Source: Saksenaea vasiformis B4078 (Eukaryota; Mucoromycota; Mucoromycetes; Mucorales; Saksenaeaceae). From it: a DNA stretch of 64,000 nt. This document shows positions 31,301-42,672 of the stretch, one piece after another. Location: the NCBI GenBank assembly GCA_000697055.1, contig JNDT01002384.1:62001-126000 (forward strand), in the 5' to 3' direction. The first letter of the stretch is position 1; every line of letters begins with the position of its first letter. Below the pieces are notes generated by a model. That model searched no databases. It was not told where the DNA came from and saw nothing but the letters and a program-made list of their open reading frames with translations. A program made the position numbers and the translations under genes.

Positions 31301-33031
31301 ATGACGGTATGCCGAATCGATACATGGAAACTGAACTAATTTACGTTTCTTTCGGTCTAAGAATGTCGCTGTGGACCGTATCTTACAGGTACCATTCTAC
31401 CAAATTTTTAATGCACACTTATCACTATATATAGACCCTTGTAAGACTCGGACACGATCAATTTGTCCGAGTGGGGAGGTTGGTGCGACAAGCATGAGAC
31501 AACATGACTTACGTCTTCTTCAGTTTAAAGAAAATAGCAAAGAATTTGTTACCATACACGGCTCAGGCAAGGTCATCCAGTAGCGAAGGTAAGTATGCAA
31601 TAATGTATGCGCCTTCTCATTCTGTCCTAGAAATAAAAGAGTTGGAGCAAATGTTGCAGGATCCGCATAATTCAGAAGAAGAAAATGGCTACATTGCTTC
31701 GACAATCCAACGGTTTCGGAAAAGCGAGAATTCGGTACAGGTTTCCGCTGCAGACGTTGTAGGTCTGTGTTACACGCGATCAATTTCATATAGTTACTCA
31801 TTCAGCCTACTTGGAATTAGCTACGACATGCATGGCCTCTGTCTTCGAAGTTTTTAATTATTCAAAATTCTCGCTCATCTTATTAGACGAATCATCGCAA
31901 CTAATGGAGCCGCTGGCCATGGTACCTATTTCGCGTTTCTCTTGTAGCAGGCTGGTCATGATCGGTGACCCTTTACAGGTTGGAGGTTCATTTTCCATGC
32001 GATACACTGAGCTGTTATTAGCTTCCTCCTACACTGACCACAAATTGCGATGAGGGGAAAATCGGACAGGGCCTTGATAAAACGTTATTTGATCGATTAA
32101 CAGAGGTACATATCCAGCACAAGAGTGAAAAAGACGCTAATACGTTCGCCGCCTTGCAACAGATGGGACAACAAGTAAGCTCTATAGGAGAATATGTGAT
32201 ACACCCTTATCTAATACACGATAACGTAGTCAATCATGCTACGAACGCAGTACCGGGTAGATAAACCGAGTTTAGCAATCTGAAAAATACTCATCCTATC
32301 TATTCCCAACAGTGCCATCCGCAGATCTCTGCGATTAGCAACAGACTATTCTATAGTCAACGACTGCTGAATGGAGTGAATGAGGTGGATCGAAAGCCAT
32401 TTGTAAACGGTTTGCCCACCGTAATGTTTGTGGACACGGGTGGAGAAGTAAGTTCACGAAGCATATAATTATACCATAGAAATGAACCGTCGTAAAGGAA
32501 AAAAAATCGATTCGTACCAATTCGTTTTGGAATGAAACCGAGATAGCTGTAGCAGGTCATATTACTCAAGGTTTAATGAAACTTGGGTTATCGGCAGCTG
32601 ACATGGGCGTTATCGCCCTATGTAAGTCCAAGTTGCTAACCCTGAGAACCTTTTCTCATCTACTGGATGTATAGATAAAGGGCAGGCCGACAAACTAACG
32701 GAGTATATCGGGAGCCACGACTCTCAGGACAAAAATATACAGATTTCTACTGTGGACGCATTCCAGGGTGGCGAAAAAGAAATTATCATCTTATCCACGG
32801 TGCGAACAAGTAGTAGCGGCTTCATAGATAACCATCCACGTGTGAACGTTGCGCTAACGCGTGCCAAAAGGTTCGTTTTTAGATGGCAGTTTGAAGTGGA
32901 ACTCATGTGAGCATTTTAGGCACTTGATCCTTTTGGGAAAGAAGGACCTTTTAATGATGAATGAGACCTGGGCAAAAGTACTTTGGGAATGTGAAGGTAA
33001 GAACAAAAGCAAACATTCACTTTCAGGCTAA
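28347..33031 (+). CDS. ZGRF1-like SF1 DNA helicase with N-terminal DUF2439 domain
   Basis: Large multi-exon gene. The first exons join to [40 protein letters not shown] and [14 protein letters not shown], the DUF2439 domain known from Mte1/Dbl2 and ZGRF1 proteins. A long low-complexity Ser/Thr-rich linker follows (to about 29900). The helicase region shows [20 protein letters not shown], Walker A (VFGSGKS, split by an intron near 31090-31190), motif Ia ([12 protein letters not shown]), motif II ([13 protein letters not shown]), motif III ([10 protein letters not shown]), motif V ([20 protein letters not shown]) and motif VI ([11 protein letters not shown]). All core motifs are present, so it should be active. 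Expected role: nuclear recombination or crosslink repair at branched DNA. I could not find the GRF zinc finger. More than fifteen short introns; the end is placed at the stop 33029-33031. Confidence 0.85.
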
Positions 33032-33272
33032 AACCATACGCCGACGTACAGGAAACTGTTTTTCGAAACAGAGCTTCGCGCGCTTACTTGCCGACCTCCA
33101 ATCGGCTCAAATGGATACCGATAGCTAGCTCCCGTCAATATTAACGATCGCTTAAGCAGATAAAGCCAATGTATTACTATTAGCACAGTTCGACAATTTG
33201 TCATGTGCAGTTCAATATGCAGACTTTTTCTGCACAGCACGTCTTAATAGTTCACAGATCTTGCAGTTCTTT

Positions 33273-34695
33273 TCAAAGAAAGAAGTGAGCGACTGAATTT
33301 TTTTTTGATTTCAAGTTACCTGATTTGGGTGCAGATGCCTTTCTTCTCTGAGATGATATGGACATTTCTCGCATGGCTACAAAGTTACCGATATTTTTCC
33401 GTGCAGAGAAAAAGAAATCCGCTTTACGCCTAGTTCGTTGTTGTTTTCTGTCCAGAGTCACTGTGGAAAATAGCAAAGATAAATCTTACGATCACAGACC
33501 TTACATGTTGAATAACGTTTACCTCCGCTAGTGAGTGTAACGCTCGGTGACGAAAATGCAGAGGTGATAAGTAAGGTTTTTTGCGTATCCTGCAATGTTT
33601 GGTCATGCTGCATCGAGTACTTTAGAGCAGGCCGGTTCGATAGTTTGTGTTTTCTGACATGCATCACGTTGTCTTTTGCCGACGAATTATCGGCGACATT
33701 GGCGTTTATGTGCCAGTCTTGATTGTCCAAACAGCGCTCTTTCGTATCACTCAAACTATATATGCCACTTCCACCGGATCCCTGTGTGCTTTGTATATTG
33801 TCGTCATGATTACTACACATTAGAGGCCTGCCTTCAGCGACCTTGTTATGATAAACTGTATCGTGATTGGGTTGAAGATGATATCGAGGTAGTGGATTCA
33901 TCTGGATGGATGTCAAGCGGCTATCTTTACTAAACAGGTCTGTCTCGGATATGGGTTCGGGTTTTTCCCATACCTGTATTAAAAATAGAAGGTTCAATGC
34001 ATATGTAGGCAAACAAAAAGAAATACGAACGTCTTCATTTGTCTGGAAGCATGGCGAACCATTTAGACAGCGTTTCATTGCAAGAATGTTGTTCATAGTC
34101 TTGGCTTCCATTGTTATCCGATCTTTATAACTGTGTAGATGAGGTGAGTTGACGCCAAGCCTCTGATCGAACGATATACATAAGATCCTTGACACCTTGT
34201 ACATTTTCCTCGGCAGCGGGGTTGATTTTGACCATTGGGAAAAATTGCACTTTTTCTTGCATATCCCACGGTAAGTGACGCACAATTCTCTGCTCCATAG
34301 TAAAATACGGTGGTTCAAGGAGAGGCAGCAAATCGTCATTCAGCTTTTCCAATTCGCATCGCAGAATACTTGTCATACTCAGGCTGATGGATTTTTCGAA
34401 GCGAATCAAACGTTCGCAGGAAGCTTTGTCGACGAACCACCGCGCCTGTGGGCTTACAAGGTCTTTGATGCGTATTTGTTGATCGGCTGGGGGCATGTTG
34501 TTTATTTCTTTAGTCATCATCTGGCAAGCGGTATTCATCAATGGTTGTGTGTAACCTAAAGATGCTGTCAGCGTTGACAGATAAGCTGTCTTTCCTTCTT
34601 GTCCCTCCACCATAATCAGGATGGTCCAGATCGAGCATAGCATTTTGTAAGTCTTCCTTCCATTCTATGTCTTTCATGGTCATGGGTCCAGACAT
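33273..34695 (-). CDS. unrecognised multi-exon protein
   Basis: Starts MSGPMTMKDIEWKEDLQNAM at 34695. The main blocks are 34643-34125 (contains PPADQQIRIKDLVSPQARWF and LPLLEPPYFTMEQRIV), about 34110-33500 (polar, low complexity, Asn/Ser-rich) and, after an intron ending near 33463, a strongly basic C-terminus (DRKQQRTRRKADFFFSARKN and SISSQRRKASAPKS), stop at 33273. Exact splice points between the first two blocks are uncertain because several donors fit. No domain is recognised. The basic tail suggests nucleic-acid or nuclear association. Convergent with the ZGRF1-like gene. Confidence 0.5.
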
Positions 34696-34969
34696 GAAAG
34701 AAACAATGGAAAAAAGCAGTCTTCGTCGTATACATATACATGTTTTTTTTTATTGTATTGACCTGTTCTCTGAATGGTCTTGATGCATTACCGAAGATTT
34801 GTTCTGCGTAGATGCTCTATTCTGACTGACGTTTACAACCCGAACGTTTTGTCTCAAGTGTGGAAGTTTCACGCTTACAACAGATTCATTGTAGCTATGC
34901 TATTTACACTTACCAGGAATATTGCGTTTTTACAGTCTTCTGGGGATCGTTTTTGATGTGAGTGAGCTT

Positions 34970-35090
34970 TCAGTTTGTTGCCAATGCGTATAATGGTAAC
35001 CGTATATCTAATTCCTTCCTTAGTGCAAAATTAGTTCCTCATGAACGGAAAATTTATATAGACAATGTAAAGATTTCATTCAATAAACAG
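34970..35090. repeat. dispersed repeat, partial copy (inverted orientation)
   Basis: The end TATATAGACAATGTAAAG to CATTCAATAAACAG (to 35090) is the reverse complement of the left end of copy A at 13412, and the inner part (TTAGTGCAAAATTAGTTCCT) also matches. The other inverted end is not clear, so the copy may be truncated. Confidence 0.55.
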
Positions 35091-35174
35091 TTGGAACATG
35101 TACATAAAATTAACCAGCAAAATTACATCAATCATTGTCTTTTTCATGACGGAAGAGTAGGATACGTTTTCGTC

Positions 35175-36996
35175 CTAATTATCGACAGTCTCTTCGTCTC
35201 GAGGACTTGACACTGGATAGACAAGGAATGCCGCCATGAATCCAATAAATGCTATACCGCCACATAAAAAGAAACTTAAGCTTGGCATGGTGGCAACTGT
35301 TGCACTGTAGATGGTATTAAGGCCGAACTGGGCACAAATTGCTAAAAGATATAGCAGTTGGTGAGTCATCAGAAGCTACTGGTATGGTGAGAAATTACCT
35401 CCAACTGAATCGAGGAAAGCAACTGCACTCATCAATTCACCAATCTCAGCTGGACTGACAGTTGCAACGATGAGAGAACGTAAAGACGGTTGAGCAAGGA
35501 AAGACAGACTTTGCACCACACAGACGACAACGAACATTGATTCTCGTGGAACCAAACCAACCAGTAGAAGGCATGTCGCTTCAGCGAACAGACCAGAGCG
35601 TAACAACCATGATTCAAATGAAACGGTACGCTGAGTATCTTGTTCGCCATCGCTTGATTTCTTGAGAAAGAGCCTTGTAAGCAAAGGTAGGATGATCAGC
35701 ATAATGAATAATCGGCTGAATGAAGCGAGACTGATGAATAGTCCACCCTCATATGCGGTCCAATGGAATTTAAGCATGGCATACAGTAACGTTGGTGGCA
35801 GCGAAACAATGGTTATAAGTAACTGGATCAACGCCAAGGCGGGAAGTGCGTAAGATGAAATATGTGTAGAGCGGACTCGAAAGAGTACAGAAAGCGTCGA
35901 GAAAACGTTTAGGCCGCGCAACAATGATTTGAATGTGCTTGGCTTGGTATCGCCTTCTTTACTAGCTAAGGGACTTGGAGAATTGCCAAGATCGATCGAT
36001 TCTGGCATAATCAGTACATAGAGACCAAACAGGATATTGAGCGCGAGTCCCATATAAAAGACATCTACTACGTTGCCGGTGTACTAAGACACCCAGGGTT
36101 CTTTACGTAAGATAATATGAAGGTAGCAATATCTTTACCTTGAGAATAAGACTAGATGCCATTGGGCCTTTTAACAAGCAGATTGTTGAGCGATAAAAGC
36201 AAACAAGGTATTGCGCTTACCAAGACAGACACCTGTCATAAGAGATGCCATCATGCGACCAAACGCAACAGTTCGATTTGCCACTGTGGTGCAGTCGGCG
36301 ATATATGCTTGTACTGTCGCCAATACGATGCTCTCGTTGGCAAGAAATCCCCGGAAAATTGGCGCCAAGAATAGGAATGTTACACCAAATTTGTCTTGGT
36401 ATTTGGCAGTGACTATGAAGCAGAGTACCTGCATAATAGTACCTACGGATGCCATCCGAAAGATGGCCGTGCGTCCCTTTCGATCAGAAAGCTTTCCAAA
36501 AGGCTTGGCTAGAAAAATAGCTATTCTCCTATTTAGTCCTGTTGAATCTAATGTCTGGAGGAACCATTCTACCTGGTGCGAATGACAGAAACATAGTTAT
36601 TGCAAGGGCTTTGGCAACAATGGATTGAACTTCTGGAATATTACAGTCTTGAATTGGACTTAGATCATTGTCTAGGATCGACGTATCCAATCCTTTTGAT
36701 TGATAATGTCTAATAGGGCCCAATATATTAGTTGATAGATATAGAACGTAAAGGATCATCTCACTTGTCACAAAAAACTTGGGTATAGAACTGGAGTATT
36801 GGAGCAAAGACAGATCTAGACAACAATCAGTCAATGGTTGATAGACATTGAACATAGCTATTATGCGTTACCCAGTATAGAATGCGAGCGTGAAGAATGG
36901 CAAGATAACGTGCCAAGGCGACGGTTTTCGATGTGGTTCAGGTGGTGTCAAAAGCGGGATAACTTCTTCCAAGTGATTATAGCTGGATGATCGCAT
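35175..36996 (-). CDS. MFS transporter (tetracycline-resistance-like/SLC46-like shape)
   Basis: Preferred start at 36996 (MRSSSYNHLEEVIPLLTPPE); the frame itself opens at 37227. After intron 1 the frame reads SVFAPILQFYTQVFCD, the end of TM1 and first loop. Later exons give LAKPFGKLSDRKGRTAIFRM (the loop 2-3 motif GxxSDRxGR that marks MFS proteins), a long central loop (TKPSTFKSLLRGLNV) between the two six-helix halves, and the last helices ending in PRDEETVDN with stop at 35175. About 500 residues and 12 helices expected. The substrate is unknown; relatives move drugs, folates or small organic anions. Five or more short introns. Confidence 0.8.
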
Positions 36997-37227
36997 TTTT
37001 TTTTTTTGAGTGAAGGAATAAGAGTGAAAGTAGAACAAGGGTTGATCGACTGGCTTTTTATCCTTGTCCGGAAGAAATGAATTCCTCTGTGGTACACACT
37101 CAAAACTTCGTACTACTGATTTTGCCATGGTGATTGGAAATGGCAAGCAAGCCATTTGATCTCCGGGCCAATCGTACAGGGTAGTGCATCTCGGAACCGT
37201 CTTTTTCCCATTTGTTGACCAATTCAT

Positions 37228-38147
37228 GCTACTTGAGACAGGAAGCTCCTATCAGCGCTTGAGATCCTTTCTACCTGCCTACAAATGAGAACTGCTTTCA
37301 GCGAGATATTACAAGTATCACTATCTCTACATATGACATAAACCATCTCAATGCATCTCTCTATCTCTATCTAGGAGACTATCTACTATGCAAAACTACC
37401 TCAAAAAACTGAATAACATTCCATAGGCCATCGCTCTTGCTTGTCGTGCATCTAAACTAGCGTGACCGTCTACATCACCTCTTTGCAAGCACCTTTGTTT
37501 CAGTCCGATAGAGGGGTAAGAGCTGCAAAACAAACCTCCGTGATTGCTATGGAAGTTGTGCAAGTGGGGAGGGAGCTTAATACATCACCTTGACGCTTGA
37601 TACAATTACTTTCAGGATATCCCAAGAGCAGCTAGTCAATTGAACATGAATACAGTGCGTGCAAACCGCTATAAGTAGCGATTATCAAGTCAGTGCCAGA
37701 GTCGGCAGGTGTTTATGATTAGTCAGACATGGCTCTTTATGAAAGCAATCTATCCTCATGCCTCTGTTTAGTATCAGACTGCTACAATTCAGCCCTTTCG
37801 GCACTGCAGAAATAGGTAATATCGGCCTATTCAAACGCGCAGGCTTTGCTGTGTCCCATCAGATGTTCAGCGGAGCCATCCCTTTTTGATTTGCCGCTTA
37901 GTGGCCCGGCGCATTGTGACATGATCTTCTCCTTCAGGAAGGTTTTGAGCTGGAGCGACCGCCGAGAGTCTATAACATGTACTACACTCACAATTCTATA
38001 GCACTTCCTTTCTTTATACCACTCATGTCACACAGAAGCCTCTTCCACTCAAAAAAGCATATCTTCCCCAACGGTATCAAAATTTCAGTCTAACTGAAGT
38101 CACGTCAAGGTGGGAAATGTCGAGTCTCTCGTCCTGCCAAAGATACC
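37228..38147. other. divergent intergenic region, nothing recognised
   Basis: About 900 bases between the MFS transporter and the gene at 38148, facing away from each other. CT-rich stretches near 37355-37375 and 37999-38050 are compatible with promoter sequence. No coding frame or repeat is visible. Confidence 0.4.
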
Positions 38148-39351
38148 ATGGACAAAGACACTAATGCAGCAAGCGATAACGGATCAGCTAATTCTCGTCC
38201 CGAGTAAGGAAACTTGGCAGCGATTTTATTGCTCATATAGGAAATATAACGTTTAAAAAAGAGACGACATGCTTAATGCCATTAGACCGGCTGTCCATGG
38301 CGTTCAGTCTTCCATATCAGTACGTGTGCAGTGCAAACAAGCTACGCCATAAACCAAAATTCATAATAGACTTTAGCCGGCAGCCTTGAAAAGACTTTAC
38401 AAATGACCAAAGTAATGACTGCAGCGCTTGAACGAACTTTCCGAGCCAACCTAAGGATAGGTACAATATTTATTCCACAAAACGAGGATCTGACAACTAA
38501 GGCAATAAAAAAAAGCAAGTAGGCTAGGACACGGGATCAAAGGAGCTTCGTCAATACAATTGGCTGTCACTATAACCAACGCCACCCATTACCCTATTCA
38601 AGGGATATCCTGTTATTTAGCTTTTGAAAACGAGGTAACTTTTGTTTATCATTTTGTTCCATAGTTGATGCATATTTATATTAGGCAGATGCAATATCTC
38701 ATTCCTTAGAATCCGCCACGCGATTGACATTTGCTTCACCAGACGAAGTATTTACAGCGCCTAGCTTATTTTATCCCTTGGATCAAAGGGGTATGATCCC
38801 TCCTCTCAGTCAACATACCGAGACCTTCAACCTTGAGACTAAAACGCTTGTGCAATGTAACGGCAAGGTTACTGTTGAATTTCCTATTCCTGGTGCATTG
38901 GAATTGTTTACCAAAGAGCATGCATTTGGAATTTACTTGATTGATCAGGTTAGTGGCAAGAGGGCTGGAGATCGATAAGTGACTTATTGCGACTAAGGTA
39001 CGATAGATGACAAAAAGTATTGAACTGGATGGGAAAGTTGAAAACCAAGAGGGACTGGAGAGGGATTATCCTGTCGTATTCTTACGAGAAATGATGGAGA
39101 TCGACCCTGTATGTGGGCTTTTCCCAGGCATGCATATTACGCTGCAAGCGCATAACGGTTTGCAACAGGTTAGAATTGCATAATGACACAAGAAAAAAAT
39201 ACTAACACCCCCTTACTTTTCCCAGCACGGGTCGATTGTTTGTGTAATTGATGGATTTAGTGATGATCACACGGTGGTGCATGCACGATTTTATGGGACC
39301 AGTGCTTGGTTAGAACAATTAGTACATGAATTGGATTCACTTAATATATGA
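38148..39351 (+). CDS. unrecognised protein: N-terminal coiled coil plus beta-rich domain
   Basis: Reconstructed over six introns. Exons read MDKDTNAASDNGSANSRPE, then DDMLNAIRPAVHGVQSSIS, TLAGSLEKTLQMTKVMTAAL, IKGASSIQLAVTITNATHYP, ADAISHSLESATRLTFASPD, and after the intron ending at 39008, MTKSIELDGKVENQEGLERD, with a final exon (about 39228-39351) ending LVHELDSLNI. All joins keep one frame with GT-AG introns. About 280 residues. The first third is helical with heptad-like spacing; the rest alternates hydrophobic residues as in beta-sandwich appendage domains. I do not recognise the family; a subunit of a larger complex is plausible. Confidence 0.6.
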
Positions 39352-39443
39352 TACGATCAAACAGGAAGCTATCTTTTTGGTAGGTATTTACAGATGCAAG
39401 GGTGCTCGAGCATTGATTTAAAGGGCCAGGGAGGAATTATGCT

Positions 39444-40064
39444 CTATGACTCATTGTCAAGTATGCGGATGCGGATTCGAGCAAAATGACACACAAGCCC
39501 AACCAGGCAAGCCAACAAAAGAAGACGAAACAGTCTACATACATATTCCGATATAAAATGGGATGATTCGGTGTCATCAAAGCATGGTTGGGCTTCTTCC
39601 TGTTGGAGTGGCTCTTTCGGACTATCAGAAAAGTTGTCTTGGTGAATTTGGCTTGGATCCGTTCGTTGATTTTCGTGTTTCTCCGCAAGCTGCTCAATAA
39701 CTTCCTGACTTCTCATTTGTTCTGCAATGATTTCTAACATCAACTGAGCACCTGTTGTTGCGATCAGAGCTTCAACCATCTCCTGAATGACGCCCTTCTG
39801 GTCTTCTTCCTGTATCGCTTCTTCCAATGCGGCCTGCGCAATTTCAATAAAGCGGTCTCTGGAAGAATCTCCATTTTCAGAACGTGACGAAAGCTCGTCA
39901 CTACTTTCAAAAGGTGAATCGGCTCGGTTTCTTAGCCACGTATCGTCTTCGAATGCATAATGGCGACATGGCAACGAAGGACTAGGTGAGCGTCCTGACG
40001 ACCGTCGTACGTCGAACGAATCATGTGAAAAGGCAGTAGAAGGTTCCCAGCGCGCAATCAACAT
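39444..40064 (-). CDS. acidic tail-anchored protein, unknown function (206 aa)
   Basis: Single exon starting MLIARWEPSTAFSHDSFDVR. The N-terminal third is Ser/Arg-rich, the middle is an acidic amphipathic helix stretch (QAALEEAIQEEDQKGVIQEM), and the C-terminus has one hydrophobic segment (LFRLLLLACLVGLVCHFA) followed by a short basic tail ending ILDNES. That is the layout of a tail-anchored protein inserted into ER or mitochondrial outer membrane with the N-terminus in the cytosol. A GAAA-type microsatellite lies upstream (about 40077-40096). No family recognised. Confidence 0.6.
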   Translation of the reverse strand: MLIARWEPSTAFSHDSFDVRRSSGRSPSPSLPCRHYAFEDDTWLRNRADSPFESSDELSSRSENGDSSRDRFIEIAQAALEEAIQEEDQKGVIQEMVEALIATTGAQLMLEIIAEQMRSQEVIEQLAEKHENQRTDPSQIHQDNFSDSPKEPLQQEEAQPCFDDTESSHFISEYVCRLFRLLLLACLVGLVCHFARIRIRILDNES

Positions 40065-40455
40065 AGTTTATGTAGGAAGAAAGAAAGAAAGAAACGGGTC
40101 TCTAAGCAACAGACTTTTAAAGGTGATGCAGAAGGAAAAAAAGGGGGGAGGGGACACATGAAGAATTTCGACATCCGCTTCACACAGGGAGATGCCGACG
40201 ATGTGATGAATCAACTCGTCACGCGAACACTTTTGTGCTTATGGAGAGAAGTGCATGACACGTTTCTTGCCACGATAGCATATGAAAATCGATAAATATA
40301 CGCTAGATGGCGAGTAGCTTCGCTCCCTTCATTCCGTGCAATGTAACGGCAACAGGAATTTAAATACAAGGAACTTTATACATAAGTGCGTGTTTATGTG
40401 AATGTCTTTTTATTTCCTTTCCGTTTTTACTTCATCCTGATCTTTGCTATCAAAT

Positions 40456-42182
40456 ATGATATTTTTATTGCCTTTGATCATTACATGCTCCTGTGCATTC
40501 GCATTCGAAATAAAAGCGGATACATTGCGAAAAATGATTAATAAACAACAGCAACAGCAGCAACCGCAGCGATGCCTTCTTTTCGAAGATCATTTTAATC
40601 AGCTGAATATGAAAAAATGGCAGGTAAAGACACTTTGATCGCGTGGTAGAATACCCCAATCTGATTTCTTGATACGTGGCAGCACGAGATCACGCTGAGT
40701 GGAGGTAACAATCATCGGATCATTTGATCTACTGTATTAATCTGGTCTCCTCAAGGTGGGAATTGGGAATTCCAATGGTAAGGAATCAATGCGATAAATC
40801 AACTGATCAATCTGACCTAATCTCATTAGGTACACCAACAATAGATCCAACAGCTTTGTTCATGATGGAATCCTTTATATCCGCCCCACCTTGACTACGG
40901 ATCTTTTGGGGGAGGACAAGATGAAAGAGGGAGCTCATGTGAATCTCTGGTAACATCCCGATATTGGGGATGATCATGTCTTGTGGTAACGCATTGGGCA
41001 ATAGGTCGGGCCAGCCTTCCGCAGATTGTACAGGCAAGTGATTTGCACGCATATGATAGTCACCCCGATTTACCAATGCATTATTGACCATTGTATCAAT
41101 GCAGACAACTCAAACTATGGTAAGATTGACTCTTTTTTTCTTTTCTTACTTTGCCAGGGGACAAGAAATGAATATTTGATCTGAAGGTTGTGAACGTCTT
41201 GCTGGAAGGGCATCCGGTGGAAATTATCTGAATCCCATTCGGTCGGCATGCCTCCGAACAATTGATTCGATGTCTTTAAAATATGGCAAAGTGGAAGTCC
41301 GTGCAAGGCTACCTATAGGCGATTGGTTATGGTAAACAGGAAAAAGGAGCAAACAATGATGAGGGTGTTAATGGAAGGTCCAAGGCCAGCTATTTGGATG
41401 CTGCCAAAGGATAATGTTTATGGCTCGTGGCCTGCTAGCGGTAAGGAATCAGGACTTCGGTTTCTGTGGCATGCTCTATTTACGCTTTACCTTAGGTGAA
41501 ATTGACATTGTCAGTTGTTTTGTTTCTTAGTATCAACAACTGAATGTTCTTTACTAGATGGAATCCCGTGGAAATCGCTACTATCCATATGGCAATATAA
41601 CGGCGATGCAATCAACGCTTCATTGGGGTCCTAGCCCTGCCTTGAATAGATACAAGTTAACGGAAGCAATGGCTATACTAGTTAACAATGCTACGTTTGC
41701 AGACGACTTTCACACCTATGGCAAGATAACGAAAGACTCCTTACAGACGCACTGACGTTCGTAATCATCTAGGTCTGGAATGGTCAGAAGACGGACTTCG
41801 GACCTATGTCGACGATAGAACCGTACTTTTTGTAGATTTTGATGAACCTTTTTGGGACCGTGGTCAATACCCCAGTTGGTCAATGAATCCATGGGAGGCA
41901 GGCGACATATCAGCGCCATTTGACCAGGAATTTTATTTGGTAAGCTAACCGTACTCGCAATTTTACGTAACTATCCCGAAACAGATTCTTAACGTAGCGG
42001 TCGGTGGTACGAACGGCTACTGGGCCGATAGCCCAGGAAAACCATGGAACAATACCGATCCACATGCAGTGAATGCATTTTGGGACAGTAAAGACCTTTG
42101 GTTGCCTACATGGGGTGATGGTAATATGCGAGCCATGGCTGTGGACTGGGTCAAAGTATGGTCAGCAGATACCAATTGCTAA
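40456..42182 (+). CDS. secreted GH16 endo-beta-1,3-glucanase-like protein
   Basis: The ATG at 40456 gives a signal peptide (MIFLLPLIITCSCAFAFE), then a Q-rich spacer and FEDHFNQLNMKKWQHEITLS, the usual start of the GH16 beta-1,3-glucanase/glucan-binding branch. About ten short introns must be removed. Joined exons give NSNYGCERLAGRASGGNYLN, LKYGKVEVRARLPIGDWLWP, the catalytic motif GEIDIMESRGN (both glutamates and the aspartate of ExDxxE present), FHTYGLEWSEDGLRTYVDD and PFDQEFYLILNVAVGGTNGY, ending at WVKVWSADTNC. Two introns need GC donors (41034-41104 and 41721-41772). Likely cuts beta-1,3-glucan outside the cell, in wall remodelling or nutrition. Confidence 0.9.
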
Positions 42183-42672
42183 GCGACGGTGGTCATATTC
42201 GGATGTCGTTTCTTATACTCGTGGTCCGAGCATCTGCGTCGAAAAACTCAGTGCTATCAACTAAATAAAGTACTTAATGTTTATCCCTCTCCTGTCTATT
42301 GAAAACGGAGTGTGGCAAATGGAATCATCGTTGGAAAGATAGGATTTGTTGGCAATCGCCCAAAGCACACAACGCAAACCAATGGGCCCTCAGTATGTTC
42401 GTGGATTATTATGTTGAGATCTATATATGCAGACGAAAAATGTGCTGACTACTGGTCTCTGATAATTTCTGAACTCATAAAGCCTCATGTAAAGAAAAAA
42501 AGCAATATCATCAAGTGACATGCAATATACCCTGGCTGTAGTTGAGGCAAATAGCGTGTAGCTTTACATGCCACTTCAAGTTGCACATCAATAGCATGTT
42601 GTAGTGAGAAGGGTTCTACGCATAAAACTGTCACACGCAAATGGTTATTATTATTTTTTGTCTTTTGCATCG
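42183..42672. other. intergenic, nothing recognised
   Basis: Short open frames in both directions without features. It probably holds the terminator of the GH16 gene and the promoter of the WRAP53-like gene. Confidence 0.4.

Noticed and set aside
34125..34559. Plus-strand frames over the 34-kb gene
   Set aside because: They are antisense shadows. The minus strand has the consistent splice signals and charged, conserved-looking blocks.
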